A DNA stretch of 13,910 nucleotides from Aquificaceae bacterium (GCA_015492115.1 WGFS01000146.1:1-13910); one strand, 5' to 3'. Shown: positions 7,443-13,910, numbered from the stretch's first letter. Made by a program: numbers and translations. The notes: a model not told the origin generated them from the letters alone.

Positions 7443-7538
7443 CGGGAGAGGGAGGGAATTGAACCCTCCGGAGACCCCTCGCGGGACCTCCCACGGGATT
7501 TGAAGTCCCGGGGCGGCACCAGCCTACCAACCTCTCCC
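7443..7538 (-). tRNA. selC: tRNA-Sec (UCA), selC
   Basis: The tRNA carries serine that is converted to selenocysteine and inserted at recoded UGA codons. The 96 bases fold as a bacterial tRNA-Sec: an 8-bp acceptor stem (GGGAGAGG with CCTCTCCC), discriminator G, a 5-bp T stem (GAGGG/CCCTC) around TTCAATT giving the 8+5 arrangement, a 6-bp extended D stem with loop TGGT, and the anticodon loop CTTCAAA with anticodon TCA. The long variable arm has about 9 bp closed by a GCGA tetraloop. CCA is not encoded. Its 5' base directly follows the TGA stop of the upstream gene, and its 3' end is 12 bases from the desulfurase start, so it should be cut from a polycistronic RNA. Its partner is the UGA codon of fdnG in the same cluster. 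Confidence 0.97.
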
Positions 7539-8066
7539 TCACTCCTCCACCTTAGAGCAGTCTATATCTTCGTTGATTATAACCTCCTTTACCTCTGCGA
7601 AGACCTCTTCAGCCCTCTTAAGGTCCTTAAGCTCCTCCGGTTTCGTCGCTCTTATCTTAGCTATCCAGTAAGTATAAGGTCTTCTGTTGACGAGCTCGGG
7701 CTCTTTCACAACCTCTCCGTTCACAGCGACCACTTCTCCCGAGAGGGGCGTGGGAAAGGTCGCTATCCTCTTTCCAGCCTCAATCGTAGCGAGGTTATCA
7801 TCGTACTCAAGGCGCGTCCCAATCGGCTTGACCCTTATGGAGTACAGGGGGTAGCTCAGAGCGGCGAGGAGGGACATCATACCCACGGAGTAGATGCCTT
7901 CTTCTTCCTCCTTCACCCACTGGAAGAGCATCCTGTGAGGTTCAACCCTGTAAAGCCTGTCTCCCTTTATTGTGCACCCAAGAACCTTTATATCTTTACC
8001 CATCACAGCCCTGGAGTATAACACCGGGAGCAGGAGAAGTGCTCCGATAAACTCCCTTCTGCGCAT
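7539..8066 (-). CDS. GcvH-like lipoyl-domain protein with twin-arginine-type signal
   Basis: GcvH carries lipoyl-lysine in the glycine cleavage system; related lipoate-binding proteins serve sulfur oxidation. Here 175 residues contain a GcvH-like core from about 44 to 140: a HRMLFQW start, VGM, then EAGKR with Lys99 aligned to the lipoyl lysine of ESVKA, followed by TPLSGEVVAVNGEV, PELVN and PYTYWIAKI, all typical of GcvH. Unlike GcvH, it begins with RRREFIG plus a hydrophobic stretch to about residue 22, resembling a Tat signal or an N-terminal anchor. A charged C-terminal tail of about 35 residues follows. It starts one base after the fdhE stop and ends directly against tRNA-Sec. No glycine cleavage genes are nearby, so a role in glycine breakdown is unlikely. 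Function unknown; context suggests formate dehydrogenase maturation or electron transfer. Confidence 0.8.
   Translation of the reverse strand: MRRREFIGALLLLPVLYSRAVMGKDIKVLGCTIKGDRLYRVEPHRMLFQWVKEEEEGIYSVGMMSLLAALSYPLYSIRVKPIGTRLEYDDNLATIEAGKRIATFPTPLSGEVVAVNGEVVKEPELVNRRPYTYWIAKIRATKPEELKDLKRAEEVFAEVKEVIINEDIDCSKVEE
7576..7581 (-). promoter_or_regulatory. Possible internal -10 box ahead of selC
   Basis: A perfect TATAAT on the minus strand ends 37 bases before the tRNA-Sec 5' end, inside the coding sequence of the GcvH-like gene (Val-Ile-Ile codons). No convincing -35 hexamer lies 16-18 bases upstream, so this may be chance. If real, it would let selC and the desulfurase be made independently of fdnG. 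Confidence 0.2.
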
Positions 8067-8067
8067 C

Positions 8068-8904
8068 TCAAAAACCCAGGATGTTCCTCTCCACCTTCAC
8101 GTACCCTTCGCTCTCAGCCCAGAGGTCAAGGCTCACGGTCGCTATATCTTCCAGATCCGGGACAGCAAGTCCGTCCTTTCTCAGGTCCACTATCTTTATG
8201 TATCTCCTGCAGAGGGAACAGGTCTGAACCTCAATGTAAGGTAGCTCCTGGCTCACAAAGTAGTTCAGCTTATCGTCTTCTGAATTCCCGCACTCAACAC
8301 ACTTGGTTCTTATGTAGAGCCAGTCCGTGAGGCAGAGACCGCATCTGAGAAATCTCGCACCTTCCCAATCTTCCGTGTCCATCAGAAAGGAAACGGAAGG
8401 CTTTGAACCGCAAACAGGACATGTATTTCTGAGCCAGCTCTCCTGACTGAAGCTGATCTTGTCCGCAAACAGGTAGAGTATAGGTTGAAGTAAAGCGGTA
8501 AAGAGCATCCTCACCACCGGGTCTATCTCCTCACCCCTCAGAAATCTTGAGAGGAGTTCCTTGACCCCCTCCCTTCCCATCTCCCCCAACTCCCGAGCTC
8601 TTCTCCTTATCTCCTCCGTCCCTGCTTCTTCCACAATCCTTATCAGTCTATCCATATAGGGCAGATAAGGTTCCCATTCTATGGAATTCAGGTTCAGAGC
8701 GGGTTTGCCCGACCTTATCCTGCTCTCCGCTCCTGAGAGGTCTACTGAGATCCCCTTCTCCGACAATTCCGAAAGGAGTTCGTTCTGGAACTCCAGGAGC
8801 CTTTCCATAAAGCCAAGTATCTGAGAAGACTCCGAGAACTTATCCCTCAAGTGCATCAGCCTCGTAAGGGCAAACTCCCTCTCTTTCTGTTTGAATGTGT
8901 TCAT
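8068..8904 (-). CDS. fdhE: Formate dehydrogenase maturation protein FdhE
   Basis: FdhE is a cytoplasmic accessory protein that binds the catalytic subunit of periplasmic respiratory formate dehydrogenases before Tat export. The 278 residues fit. The C-terminal half has four CxxC pairs at 162/165, 188/191, 202/205 and 229/232 that form rubredoxin-like metal sites; the N-terminal half is helical and charged, with an ALLQP motif before the first knuckle. ATG 8904 is preferred to TTG 8910, because AAGGAG is 7 bases from the ATG but only one from the TTG. It follows fdnI by 16 bases and is followed by the GcvH-like gene after one base. Confidence 0.93.
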   Translation of the reverse strand: MNTFKQKEREFALTRLMHLRDKFSESSQILGFMERLLEFQNELLSELSEKGISVDLSGAESRIRSGKPALNLNSIEWEPYLPYMDRLIRIVEEAGTEEIRRRARELGEMGREGVKELLSRFLRGEEIDPVVRMLFTALLQPILYLFADKISFSQESWLRNTCPVCGSKPSVSFLMDTEDWEGARFLRCGLCLTDWLYIRTKCVECGNSEDDKLNYFVSQELPYIEVQTCSLCRRYIKIVDLRKDGLAVPDLEDIATVSLDLWAESEGYVKVERNILGF

Positions 8905-8911
8905 ATCCAAG

Positions 8912-8917
8912 CTCCTT
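8912..8917 (-). promoter_or_regulatory. Ribosome binding site deciding the fdhE start
   Basis: AAGGAG on the minus strand, 7 bases before ATG 8904, between the fdnI stop and fdhE. It argues against the TTG two codons upstream. Confidence 0.65.
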
Positions 8918-8920
8918 ATT

Positions 8921-9556
8921 TCACTGTCCCTTAACTTCTCTGTACCACCTCGGGTGGTGGAACCTTGCCCATGTAGCGGACACCTTTCCGCCTATCATCC
9001 CCCATATGGAGCCGGGAAGACCTATAGTTCCCATGTAGATGTGGATTATGGTAAACGCCCCAGCGATTATGAAGGATATTTCGTGGATCACCACCGACCA
9101 CCTCACGAGCCCTATGCCGAAGTTCTCCTGGAACCACATCACTATCCCGGTGAGAAAGAAAACTATCGCACTTATGAAAACGATCCAGGCGTAGAGCTTC
9201 TGTCCGCCGTTGAACTTACCCGCAGGTGGAAGCTCCTCGTGTCTTCCCGAGATGTAAGCCTTTATCCTCATGAGAAAGAGCACGTCCTCTCCCGTGATGA
9301 CCATATCTCTCGCCCACTTTATTATCATTAGGACAGCGCCTATGGAGAAGACGACGCCAGCCCACGGATGGAGCCAGCGGGCGAACTCACCGCCACCCAG
9401 GAAGGTAAGGAGCCAGTGGAACTTGGAGTAGGCTATGCCTATTCCGGACAGCAGACAGTACAGGAAGGCGAGGGCGGTAGTCCAGTGCAGAACCCTATCA
9501 AGGGCTGAAAACCTCTCTATCTGCTCCTCATACACATTTGTGCTCTCAACAGCCAT
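8921..9556 (-). CDS. fdnI: Formate dehydrogenase cytochrome b556 (gamma) subunit
   Basis: The membrane subunit anchors the enzyme, carries two b hemes and passes electrons from FdnH to quinone. The 211 residues contain four hydrophobic segments (about 26-46, 62-80, 120-145 and 155-178). Histidines at 24 (RVLHW), 63 (WLHPWAG), 158 (VIHEISF) and 172 (IIHIYMGT) match the spacing of the four heme ligands of E. coli FdnI. The C-terminal SATWARFHHPRWY is also typical. ATG 9556 lies 6 bases after GAGGAGGG, which rules against TTG 9562; it follows the fdnH stop by two bases. Frequent TGA stops (fdnH, fdnI, fdhE and the next gene) are used for normal termination despite Sec recoding in the same cluster. 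Confidence 0.95.
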   Translation of the reverse strand: MAVESTNVYEEQIERFSALDRVLHWTTALAFLYCLLSGIGIAYSKFHWLLTFLGGGEFARWLHPWAGVVFSIGAVLMIIKWARDMVITGEDVLFLMRIKAYISGRHEELPPAGKFNGGQKLYAWIVFISAIVFFLTGIVMWFQENFGIGLVRWSVVIHEISFIIAGAFTIIHIYMGTIGLPGSIWGMIGGKVSATWARFHHPRWYREVKGQ

Positions 9557-9558
9557 GA

Positions 9559-10467
9559 TCAACCCTCCTCTTTATTCTCCTTACCCCCGAGAACCTTTAT
9601 TGGTCCCCAGAGAACAAGCTGTAGGAAAACTCCCAGAAGTGTGCCCCAGAAAGCTATGCTCCCTATGGTTTTCAAGGGTCCCTTCCAGAGACCTATAGAG
9701 GCGTCTATCCTTGGGTTTTCCGGGAGGTTGTAATCCTTAACATGGTCTCCGTGGGGGAGGACGTAGATGTATCCCGTTCCGTTTACACCTGGAGGGTCGT
9801 ACAGGGTTGCGTTCTCGTACCCCCTCTTCTTGAGGCTCTCCACGATCTTCTTGCCCTTTTCAACCATGTCCTCCTTGAGTCCGAAGGTCAGGCAGTTGGT
9901 AGGGCACGTCTTCGCACAGGCAGGCTCCAGTCCTGCCTCAACCCTGTCTATGCAGAAGTTGCACTTCCAGGGCTTGTTGTTGGCGTCGTACCTCGGGACA
10001 TCAAAGGGGCATCCCACAACGCACATCTTGCATCCTATGCACTTGGAGTGGTCAAAGTCCACAACCCCGTTCTGGTACTGGATAACCGCGCCGGGCGCAG
10101 GACAGGCTATAAGGCATCCCGGCTCCCTGCAGTGCATACACTGGTACTTGGTTATGAACCAGACGAATCCCTTTTCGGTATCCTTCTCGTTGAACTTCAT
10201 CAGCATGAACAGGTCGTGCCTCAGATCCGGGAGGGACTGGTAACTTACGAAGCCAAGCTTCTCAACCTCCTCGGGCGTTAGAAGGGGTGGTGTTGTGTCG
10301 TGCCACTGCTGGCAGGCGACCTCGCAGGCTTTGCATCCTATGCACGAAGACACATCAACGAGGATCGCAAGCTCCGGATAGGTCTTTGTGGAAGTATCCG
10401 GCTCTTTGGAAGCTGAGAGCCTCCTTATCCCTAAACCTACCGTTCCACCTGTTGTCAGAGTACTCAT
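9559..10467 (-). CDS. fdnH: Formate dehydrogenase iron-sulfur (beta) subunit
   Basis: It relays electrons from the molybdenum subunit to cytochrome b. The 302 residues contain four ferredoxin-type cysteine groups for four [4Fe-4S] clusters: 42/45/48/52, 110/113/118/122, 143/146/149/153 and 169/172/184/188. A single C-terminal membrane helix (about 268-293) is as in E. coli FdnH, placing the clusters on the same side as FdnG. No signal peptide is expected, since the subunit is exported with FdnG by the Tat pathway. The ATG is preceded by AGGAGGTGAG at good spacing, 12 bases after the fdnG stop. Length and layout are normal for an FdnN/FdoN-type beta subunit. Confidence 0.97.
   Translation of the reverse strand: MSTLTTGGTVGLGIRRLSASKEPDTSTKTYPELAILVDVSSCIGCKACEVACQQWHDTTPPLLTPEEVEKLGFVSYQSLPDLRHDLFMLMKFNEKDTEKGFVWFITKYQCMHCREPGCLIACPAPGAVIQYQNGVVDFDHSKCIGCKMCVVGCPFDVPRYDANNKPWKCNFCIDRVEAGLEPACAKTCPTNCLTFGLKEDMVEKGKKIVESLKKRGYENATLYDPPGVNGTGYIYVLPHGDHVKDYNLPENPRIDASIGLWKGPLKTIGSIAFWGTLLGVFLQLVLWGPIKVLGGKENKEEG
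9563..9570 (-). promoter_or_regulatory. Ribosome binding site deciding the fdnI start
   Basis: GAGGAGGG on the minus strand lies at the end of fdnH, 6 bases before ATG 9556. It directly abuts TTG 9562, making that alternative unlikely. Confidence 0.65.
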
Positions 10468-10479
10468 GCCCTCACCTCC

Positions 10480-13400
10480 TTAAGCCTTCTCAATGTTGCA
10501 CAGGAACGCCTTGAACTCGGGCGTCCTGGAGTTGGGATCCCAGACGTTTGGGCTGATAAGGTTTGCCAGAGAAGCCTTGGCGTTGTTTTTGAGAAGCTTT
10601 GCCAGGTATCCCTGTATGCCACCGTGGATCGGCAGTCCTATCGTGTAAACCGTCTTACCTGCAACATTCTGAGGCTTTATCCTCTTGGTTATCATGGCAA
10701 AGGCTTTCACGGTAGCCCTCGGGGTAACTATCTTTATGATCTCACCGTTCTTTATACCTTTCTCCTTTGCAAGCTCCTCGGGTATCTCCGCAAACACATG
10801 GGTAGGGAAGAGGCGGACGAGGGAGTAAACGTTGTTGGTCTGATAGAAGTAGTGCTCTACGAGGTGATAGGTGGTTATCACGTATGGATACTTGTCCGGC
10901 GTTGCGAGGAGGTCAAGGTCGGACTTATACACCTTCGCCACCGGGTTGTGGGGAACCTTCGGGTGAAGGACGTTCTCAACGGGCGTCTCGTAAGGCTCGT
11001 AGTGCTCGGGGAGAGGACCATCCTTGAAGGTGGCGTAGCTCTTGGCAGCGAAGAGCCTTCCCCTGCCTTCGGGGAGCATTATGAAGGCTCCTATACCCTT
11101 CTCCGGTGGTGCTGTGGCTGCAGTGTCAGGTGTGTCTCCTACCCACCTTTTCTTCTCTGGATCCCACCTGAGCAGAGGTCTCTCAGGATCCCATGGTCTT
11201 CCCTTGGCGTCCGCGGATGCCCTGTTGTAGAGAACCCTCCTGTTGGCGGGCCAGTTCCAGGCGTAGTTGGGATAGGTCCCGAGGCCGAGCGGATCGTGTA
11301 GGTCCGTTCTCTTGGCGAGGTTCCCCTCCGGAGGGAATACACCGCAGTAGAGCCATCCACCGCAGGCAGTTGAGCCATCGTCCCTCAGCTTTGTGAAGAG
11401 CCTGACCCTTTCCCCTTTCTTGTGTCCGTCCACGTCCCTCGTGTAGTAGCCGTTTATCTCGGTCAGTATCTCTTCAGCGGTCGGGTAGTAGGGGTTCTGG
11501 TAGGGCCATACGAGGTTCAGGATCGGGTCTGGGAAGGCACCCCCTTCCTTCTCGTAAAGCTCCTTTATCTTCATGAAGAAGTGTCCGAATATCCAGTACT
11601 CGTCCTTGGCGTCCCCCTCCGGGTCAACCGCCTTGTACTTCCACTTTATCCATCTCGCGCTGTTGGTCATGGAGCCTTCCTTGTTTATGAAGTCCCCCGT
11701 CGGTAAGACGAGTACCTCCGTCTTAACCTGGGAGGGATCCACACCTTCCGCCTTCCAGAACTCCGCGGTCTCTATCATGAAGGAGTCCATAACGACCATC
11801 CACTTGAGGTTCTGAAGGGCTTTTATCGTCTTATTCGCGTTCGGAGTGTTGTTGACGAAGTTGAGCGCTGCGGTGACCAATCCCTCTATCTTCCCTTTGT
11901 ACATATCGTCTATGAACTCGTCCCAGGAGTAGTAGCCCTTGTCGGGTTTATAAAGGTAGTGGTAGGCGAAGTCGTTTTCAGGAGTAGCGGAATCACCCCA
12001 CATACACTTGAGGAAGCTGATGTAGAACTTGGGATAGTTTGCCCAGTAGTTCATGCTCGTGGGATGGAGCTTTTTGGGAGTGTGGTTTTTGAGGTGCTCT
12101 TCAAGGGTCTGCTCTTCCGGTTTGGGAGCCTTTATGTAGGTGGGGAGGTTCTTGTTCTGCCCCGCGAGGTCTGTCATCCCCTGGACGTTGGAGTGACCCC
12201 TGAGGGCGTTTATACCTCCCCCCGCAACTCCTATGTTTCCGAGGAGAAGCTGGAGCATGCAGGCGGTTCTTATAAGCTGGGTTCCGTAGGAGTGCTGTGT
12301 CCATCCCAGAGCGTACAGGATGGTCATGTTCTTATTGGGAGCTCCACACTTTGCCACCTCCTCCGCAACCTTGAGGAACTCTTCCTTGGTGCAACCGCAT
12401 ATCTCCGCAACCTTCTCGGGTGTGTACCTTGAGAAGTGTTTCTTGAGAATGTTGAGGACGCATCTGGGGTGCTTGAGGGTGGGGTCCATCTTCGGATACC
12501 CTGTCGCAGGGTCAAACTCGTAGTCCCAGGTGGTCTTATCGTAGCTCTTCGTTTTCGGATCGTATCCGGTAAAGAGTCCGTCCTTGAAGCCGAAGTCCTC
12601 CCTCACTATGAAGGGAGCTGTCGTGTGTATCTTCACGTACTCCTTCTGATACTTCTCGTTCTGGAGGACGTAGTTTATCAGACCTCCGAGGAAGGCTACA
12701 TCGGAACCGGGTCTTATCCTGACGTATATGTCCGCCACAGCGGACGTCCTGTTGAACCTCGGGTCAACGTTTATTATCTTTGCCCCCCTCTTCTCACGTG
12801 CCTTTATAGCCCACTTGAATCCACAGGGGTGGTTCTCCGCAGGGTTCCCTCCCATAACGAAGACAAGATCGGAGTTGGATATGTCTATCCAGTTGTTGGT
12901 CATCGCTCCTCTGCCGAAGGTTGGGGCCAAACTGGCCACCGTCGGTGCGTGTCATATAGTCGCCTGCGTCTCTCGCGCCGACAGCCCGAGGGCTATTCCC
13001 ACCTTGACCATGAGCCACCCCTCTTCGTTCCCGAGGGGAGAGCCCACAGCCCAGATTATGGAGTCGCACCTGTTTACGACCCTTCCAGCCCTGTCCTTAT
13101 GGATGAAGGTCCTGTCCCTGGTATCCTTGACCCATCTGGCGAACTTCTCTATAGCCTCGTCCCAGGTTATCTCCTTCCACTCCTTGGCACCTGCGGGTTT
13201 GTACATGGGCTTTTTGAGCTTGTAGGGTGAGTTTATCAGATCCTTGAGCGAAGCCCCCTTAGGGCAGAGCGTTCCCCTATTTATGGGGTCGTCCGGGTTA
13301 CCCTCAATGTGTATTATCCTGTCCTTGACGTTCATAGCTCCGTCCGAAAGGGAGTAAGCGAGGAGCCCACAGGATACGGAGCAGTAAGGACAGATGCTCT

Positions 13401-13539
13401 TGGTAACCTTCGCCTTCGTAATCTTGAGCTCCCTGACGCGGGCATGAGCCTGGGTGAGGTCAAAGCCAAGACCTCCGATAACACTCGCCCCCAGACTTCC
13501 CGCCGAGAGCTTGAGGAAACCCCTCCTTGAAACCTCCAT
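10480..13539 (-). CDS. fdnG: Formate dehydrogenase selenocysteine-containing catalytic (alpha) subunit, UGA-recoded
   Basis: The catalytic subunit oxidises formate to CO2 at a molybdenum (or tungsten) bis-pterin site on the periplasmic face. The reading frame is interrupted only by TGA 12954-12952, which falls at residue 196, the Sec196 position of E. coli FdnG, followed by His197 and Ala-Pro-Thr-Val-Ala-Ser-Leu-Ala-Pro-Thr-Phe. Read through, the protein has 1019 residues, close to the 1015 of E. coli. A twin-arginine signal SRRGFLK is at 4-10. The first [4Fe-4S] ligands C50, C53, C57 and C92 and K94 (CPKG) are in place. The C-terminal molybdopterin-binding domain contains TYHLVEHY and ends EFKAFLCNIEKA. 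ATG 13539 is preceded by AGGAGGTG. Automated calling would split it into 195-residue and 819-residue pieces; that is an artefact. The adjacent tRNA-Sec gene supports recoding. Confidence 0.97.
12923..12954 (-). promoter_or_regulatory. Bacterial SECIS element of fdnG
   Basis: Counting from the U of UGA as 1, the RNA forms a hairpin at 15-32: G15-C32, G16-C31, a bulged U17, then G18-C30 through A22-U26, capped by the loop G23 U24 U25. The bulged U17 and the loop G23-U24 occupy the same positions as the SelB-recognised bases of the E. coli fdnG and fdhF SECIS. All paired bases must also encode the conserved Val-Ala-Ser-Leu-Ala-Pro stretch. SelB would bind here and deliver Sec-tRNA to the UGA. 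Confidence 0.9.
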
Positions 13540-13588
13540 TTCAGCACCTCCTTTCTAAAAGACGTGTGCTTTTTAATGTAGTCCCCTT

Positions 13589-13655
13589 CCTCTCACACCA
13601 CAAAGGCAAGGCGATCAAGAGGGCTCAACGCTGTACCGGGCACAGGGGAACGTTG
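13589..13655 (-). other. Candidate structured leader RNA upstream of fdnG
   Basis: If transcription begins near 13705, the fdnG leader would be about 165 bases. It is GC-rich here, unlike the AT-rich DNA upstream. Two hairpins can be drawn. In the first, CAACG (13655-13651) pairs with CGTTG (13630-13626) and CTGT with ACAG, giving 9 bp with a 5-base bulge and a 7-base loop. In the second, CCTCT (13622-13618) pairs with AGAGG (13593-13589), with an inner CGCC/GGTG helix. A competing GGGG/CCCC pairing exists in the first element. This could be a cis-regulatory RNA, for example sensing molybdenum cofactor, but I could not match it to a known riboswitch consensus. Confidence 0.35.
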
Positions 13656-13711
13656 CCCCGGGAAGTGATTGTAGCTGAACAATAATAAGGATTTTACTTT
13701 ATAAGTATCTC

Positions 13712-13740
13712 ATTATATAACCGGTCAGTTATATTTAAAT
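13712..13740 (-). promoter_or_regulatory. Candidate promoter of the formate dehydrogenase cluster with overlapping inverted repeat
   Basis: On the minus strand, TATAAT (13717-13712) lies in an AT-rich stretch with a weak -35-like ATTTAA (13740-13735) at 17-base spacing. A perfect 7-bp inverted repeat, ATATAAC-N6-GTTATAT (13734-13715), covers the spacer and most of the -10 box and would suit a dimeric regulator. The upstream gene encodes a probable LysR-type regulator, a natural but unproven candidate. The rest of 13656-13776 shows no gene and no intrinsic terminator after the regulator gene. Confidence 0.4.
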
Positions 13741-13776
13741 TTTGGAAGTTTAGATTTCAAATTTTGACAAAACCGT

Positions 13777-13910
13777 TTATAACATCGTTTTAGAGCGAAG
13801 AACAATGAAGTCCATCAACTCCTGAGCTATGTTTGGAACGGGTCTGCTCCTGTCCCTCACCACGTAAAATTTCCTCGTGACAGGTTCAAAGTTCGCGATC
13901 TTCAACTTTA
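13777..13910 (-). CDS. Probable LysR-type transcriptional regulator, C-terminal fragment
   Basis: Only the last 43 residues are in the window; the gene enters from the right edge and stops at TAA 13779-13777. The segment FEPVTRKFYVVRDRSRPVPNIAQELMDFI is typical of the last strand and helix of LysR-family effector-binding domains (pattern R-x-F/Y-x-V-x-x-x-x-R-x-x-S/P, then an amphipathic helix ending DFI). It is transcribed in the same direction as fdnG, 237 bases upstream. It could regulate the formate dehydrogenase cluster, but LysR proteins often control divergent genes, so this is inference. The DNA-binding domain cannot be seen. Confidence 0.6.
   Translation of the reverse strand, partial: KLKIANFEPVTRKFYVVRDRSRPVPNIAQELMDFIVLRSKTML

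Noticed and set aside
6988..7503. 171-residue plus-strand open frame running into the tRNA-Sec region
   Set aside because: Antisense to the desulfurase and Ser/Leu-rich, typical of a shadow frame.
7443..7510. GC-rich inverted repeats suggesting an intrinsic terminator
   Set aside because: They are the acceptor, T and variable arms of tRNA-Sec; no U-tract follows on either strand.
7539..8066. True glycine cleavage H protein
   Set aside because: It has an export-type N-terminus and no gcvT, gcvP or lipoate genes nearby, and the lipoyl motif reads EAGK instead of ESVK.
8908..8910. TTG start for fdhE
   Set aside because: Only one base from the Shine-Dalgarno sequence; ATG 8904 has 7-base spacing.
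10624..11301. 225-residue open frame on the plus strand, antisense to fdnG
   Set aside because: Overlaps the conserved C-terminal half of fdnG; no ribosome binding site or family features.
10480..12939. Separate formate dehydrogenase gene starting at GTG 12939
   Set aside because: The upstream piece ends at a UGA in the same frame at the Sec196 position, with a SECIS hairpin; the two pieces are one protein.
12952..12954. Nonsense mutation or pseudogene of fdnG
   Set aside because: The frame is intact on both sides, the sequence context matches a Sec active site, and tRNA-Sec is encoded in the same cluster.
12436..13230. 264-residue open frame on the plus strand, antisense to fdnG
   Set aside because: Its sequence has no recognisable family and it lies fully within strongly conserved coding sequence; long antisense frames are expected from this codon usage.
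13540..13776. A known Moco riboswitch or a sigma-54 promoter
   Set aside because: No -24/-12 GG-N10-GC element was seen, and I could not match the hairpins to the riboswitch consensus by eye; kept only as an unassigned candidate structure.

Overview
The window looks like the chromosome of a thermophilic, Aquificota-like bacterium. This rests on the gene set (a multiple-paralogue-type GcvH-like protein, an archaeal-type riboflavin reductase, tightly packed mixed-function operons), heavy use of AGG/AGA and ATA codons, and charged proteins rich in Glu, Lys and Arg. The assignment is an inference; no rRNA or other phylogenetic marker is present.

Left block (1-5605, + strand). Seven genes run head to tail with overlaps or very short gaps: the 3' part of hemW, ilvC, a CDP-alcohol phosphatidyltransferase, an archaeal-type diaminoribosylaminopyrimidinone reductase, gspK, gspF and upp. 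Their functions are unrelated (heme trafficking, branched-chain amino acids, phospholipid, riboflavin, type II secretion or pilus assembly, pyrimidine salvage), which is typical of scrambled operons in compact thermophile genomes. The last gene, upp, collides tail to tail with the right block, and the two stop codons overlap.

Right block (13539 down to 5602, - strand). This is a nearly gap-free cluster built around a periplasmic selenocysteine formate dehydrogenase. In transcription order it holds fdnG (with an in-frame UGA read as Sec196 and a good bacterial SECIS hairpin), fdnH (four-cluster iron-sulfur subunit), fdnI (cytochrome b subunit), fdhE (maturation factor), a small GcvH-like protein with a twin-arginine-type signal and a conserved lipoyl-lysine position, selC (tRNA-Sec, starting at the base after the preceding stop codon), a NifS-type cysteine desulfurase, and a putative outer-membrane beta-barrel protein. 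Formate would be oxidised outside the membrane by FdnG, with electrons passing through FdnH to the hemes of FdnI and the quinone pool. FdhE checks the enzyme before Tat export. The tRNA needed to decode fdnG lies in the same cluster, and the desulfurase could supply sulfur (for FdhD-dependent activation) or selenium.

Right edge (13540-13910). Between fdnG and the 3' end of a probable LysR-type regulator gene (same strand) lie about 237 bases. They contain a candidate promoter overlapped by a 7-bp inverted repeat, and a GC-rich stretch with two potential RNA hairpins in the fdnG leader.

Most notable: the co-location of UGA-recoded fdnG and its own tRNA-Sec, and the unexplained Tat-type GcvH-like protein between fdhE and selC. 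No mobile element, CRISPR array or rRNA was seen.
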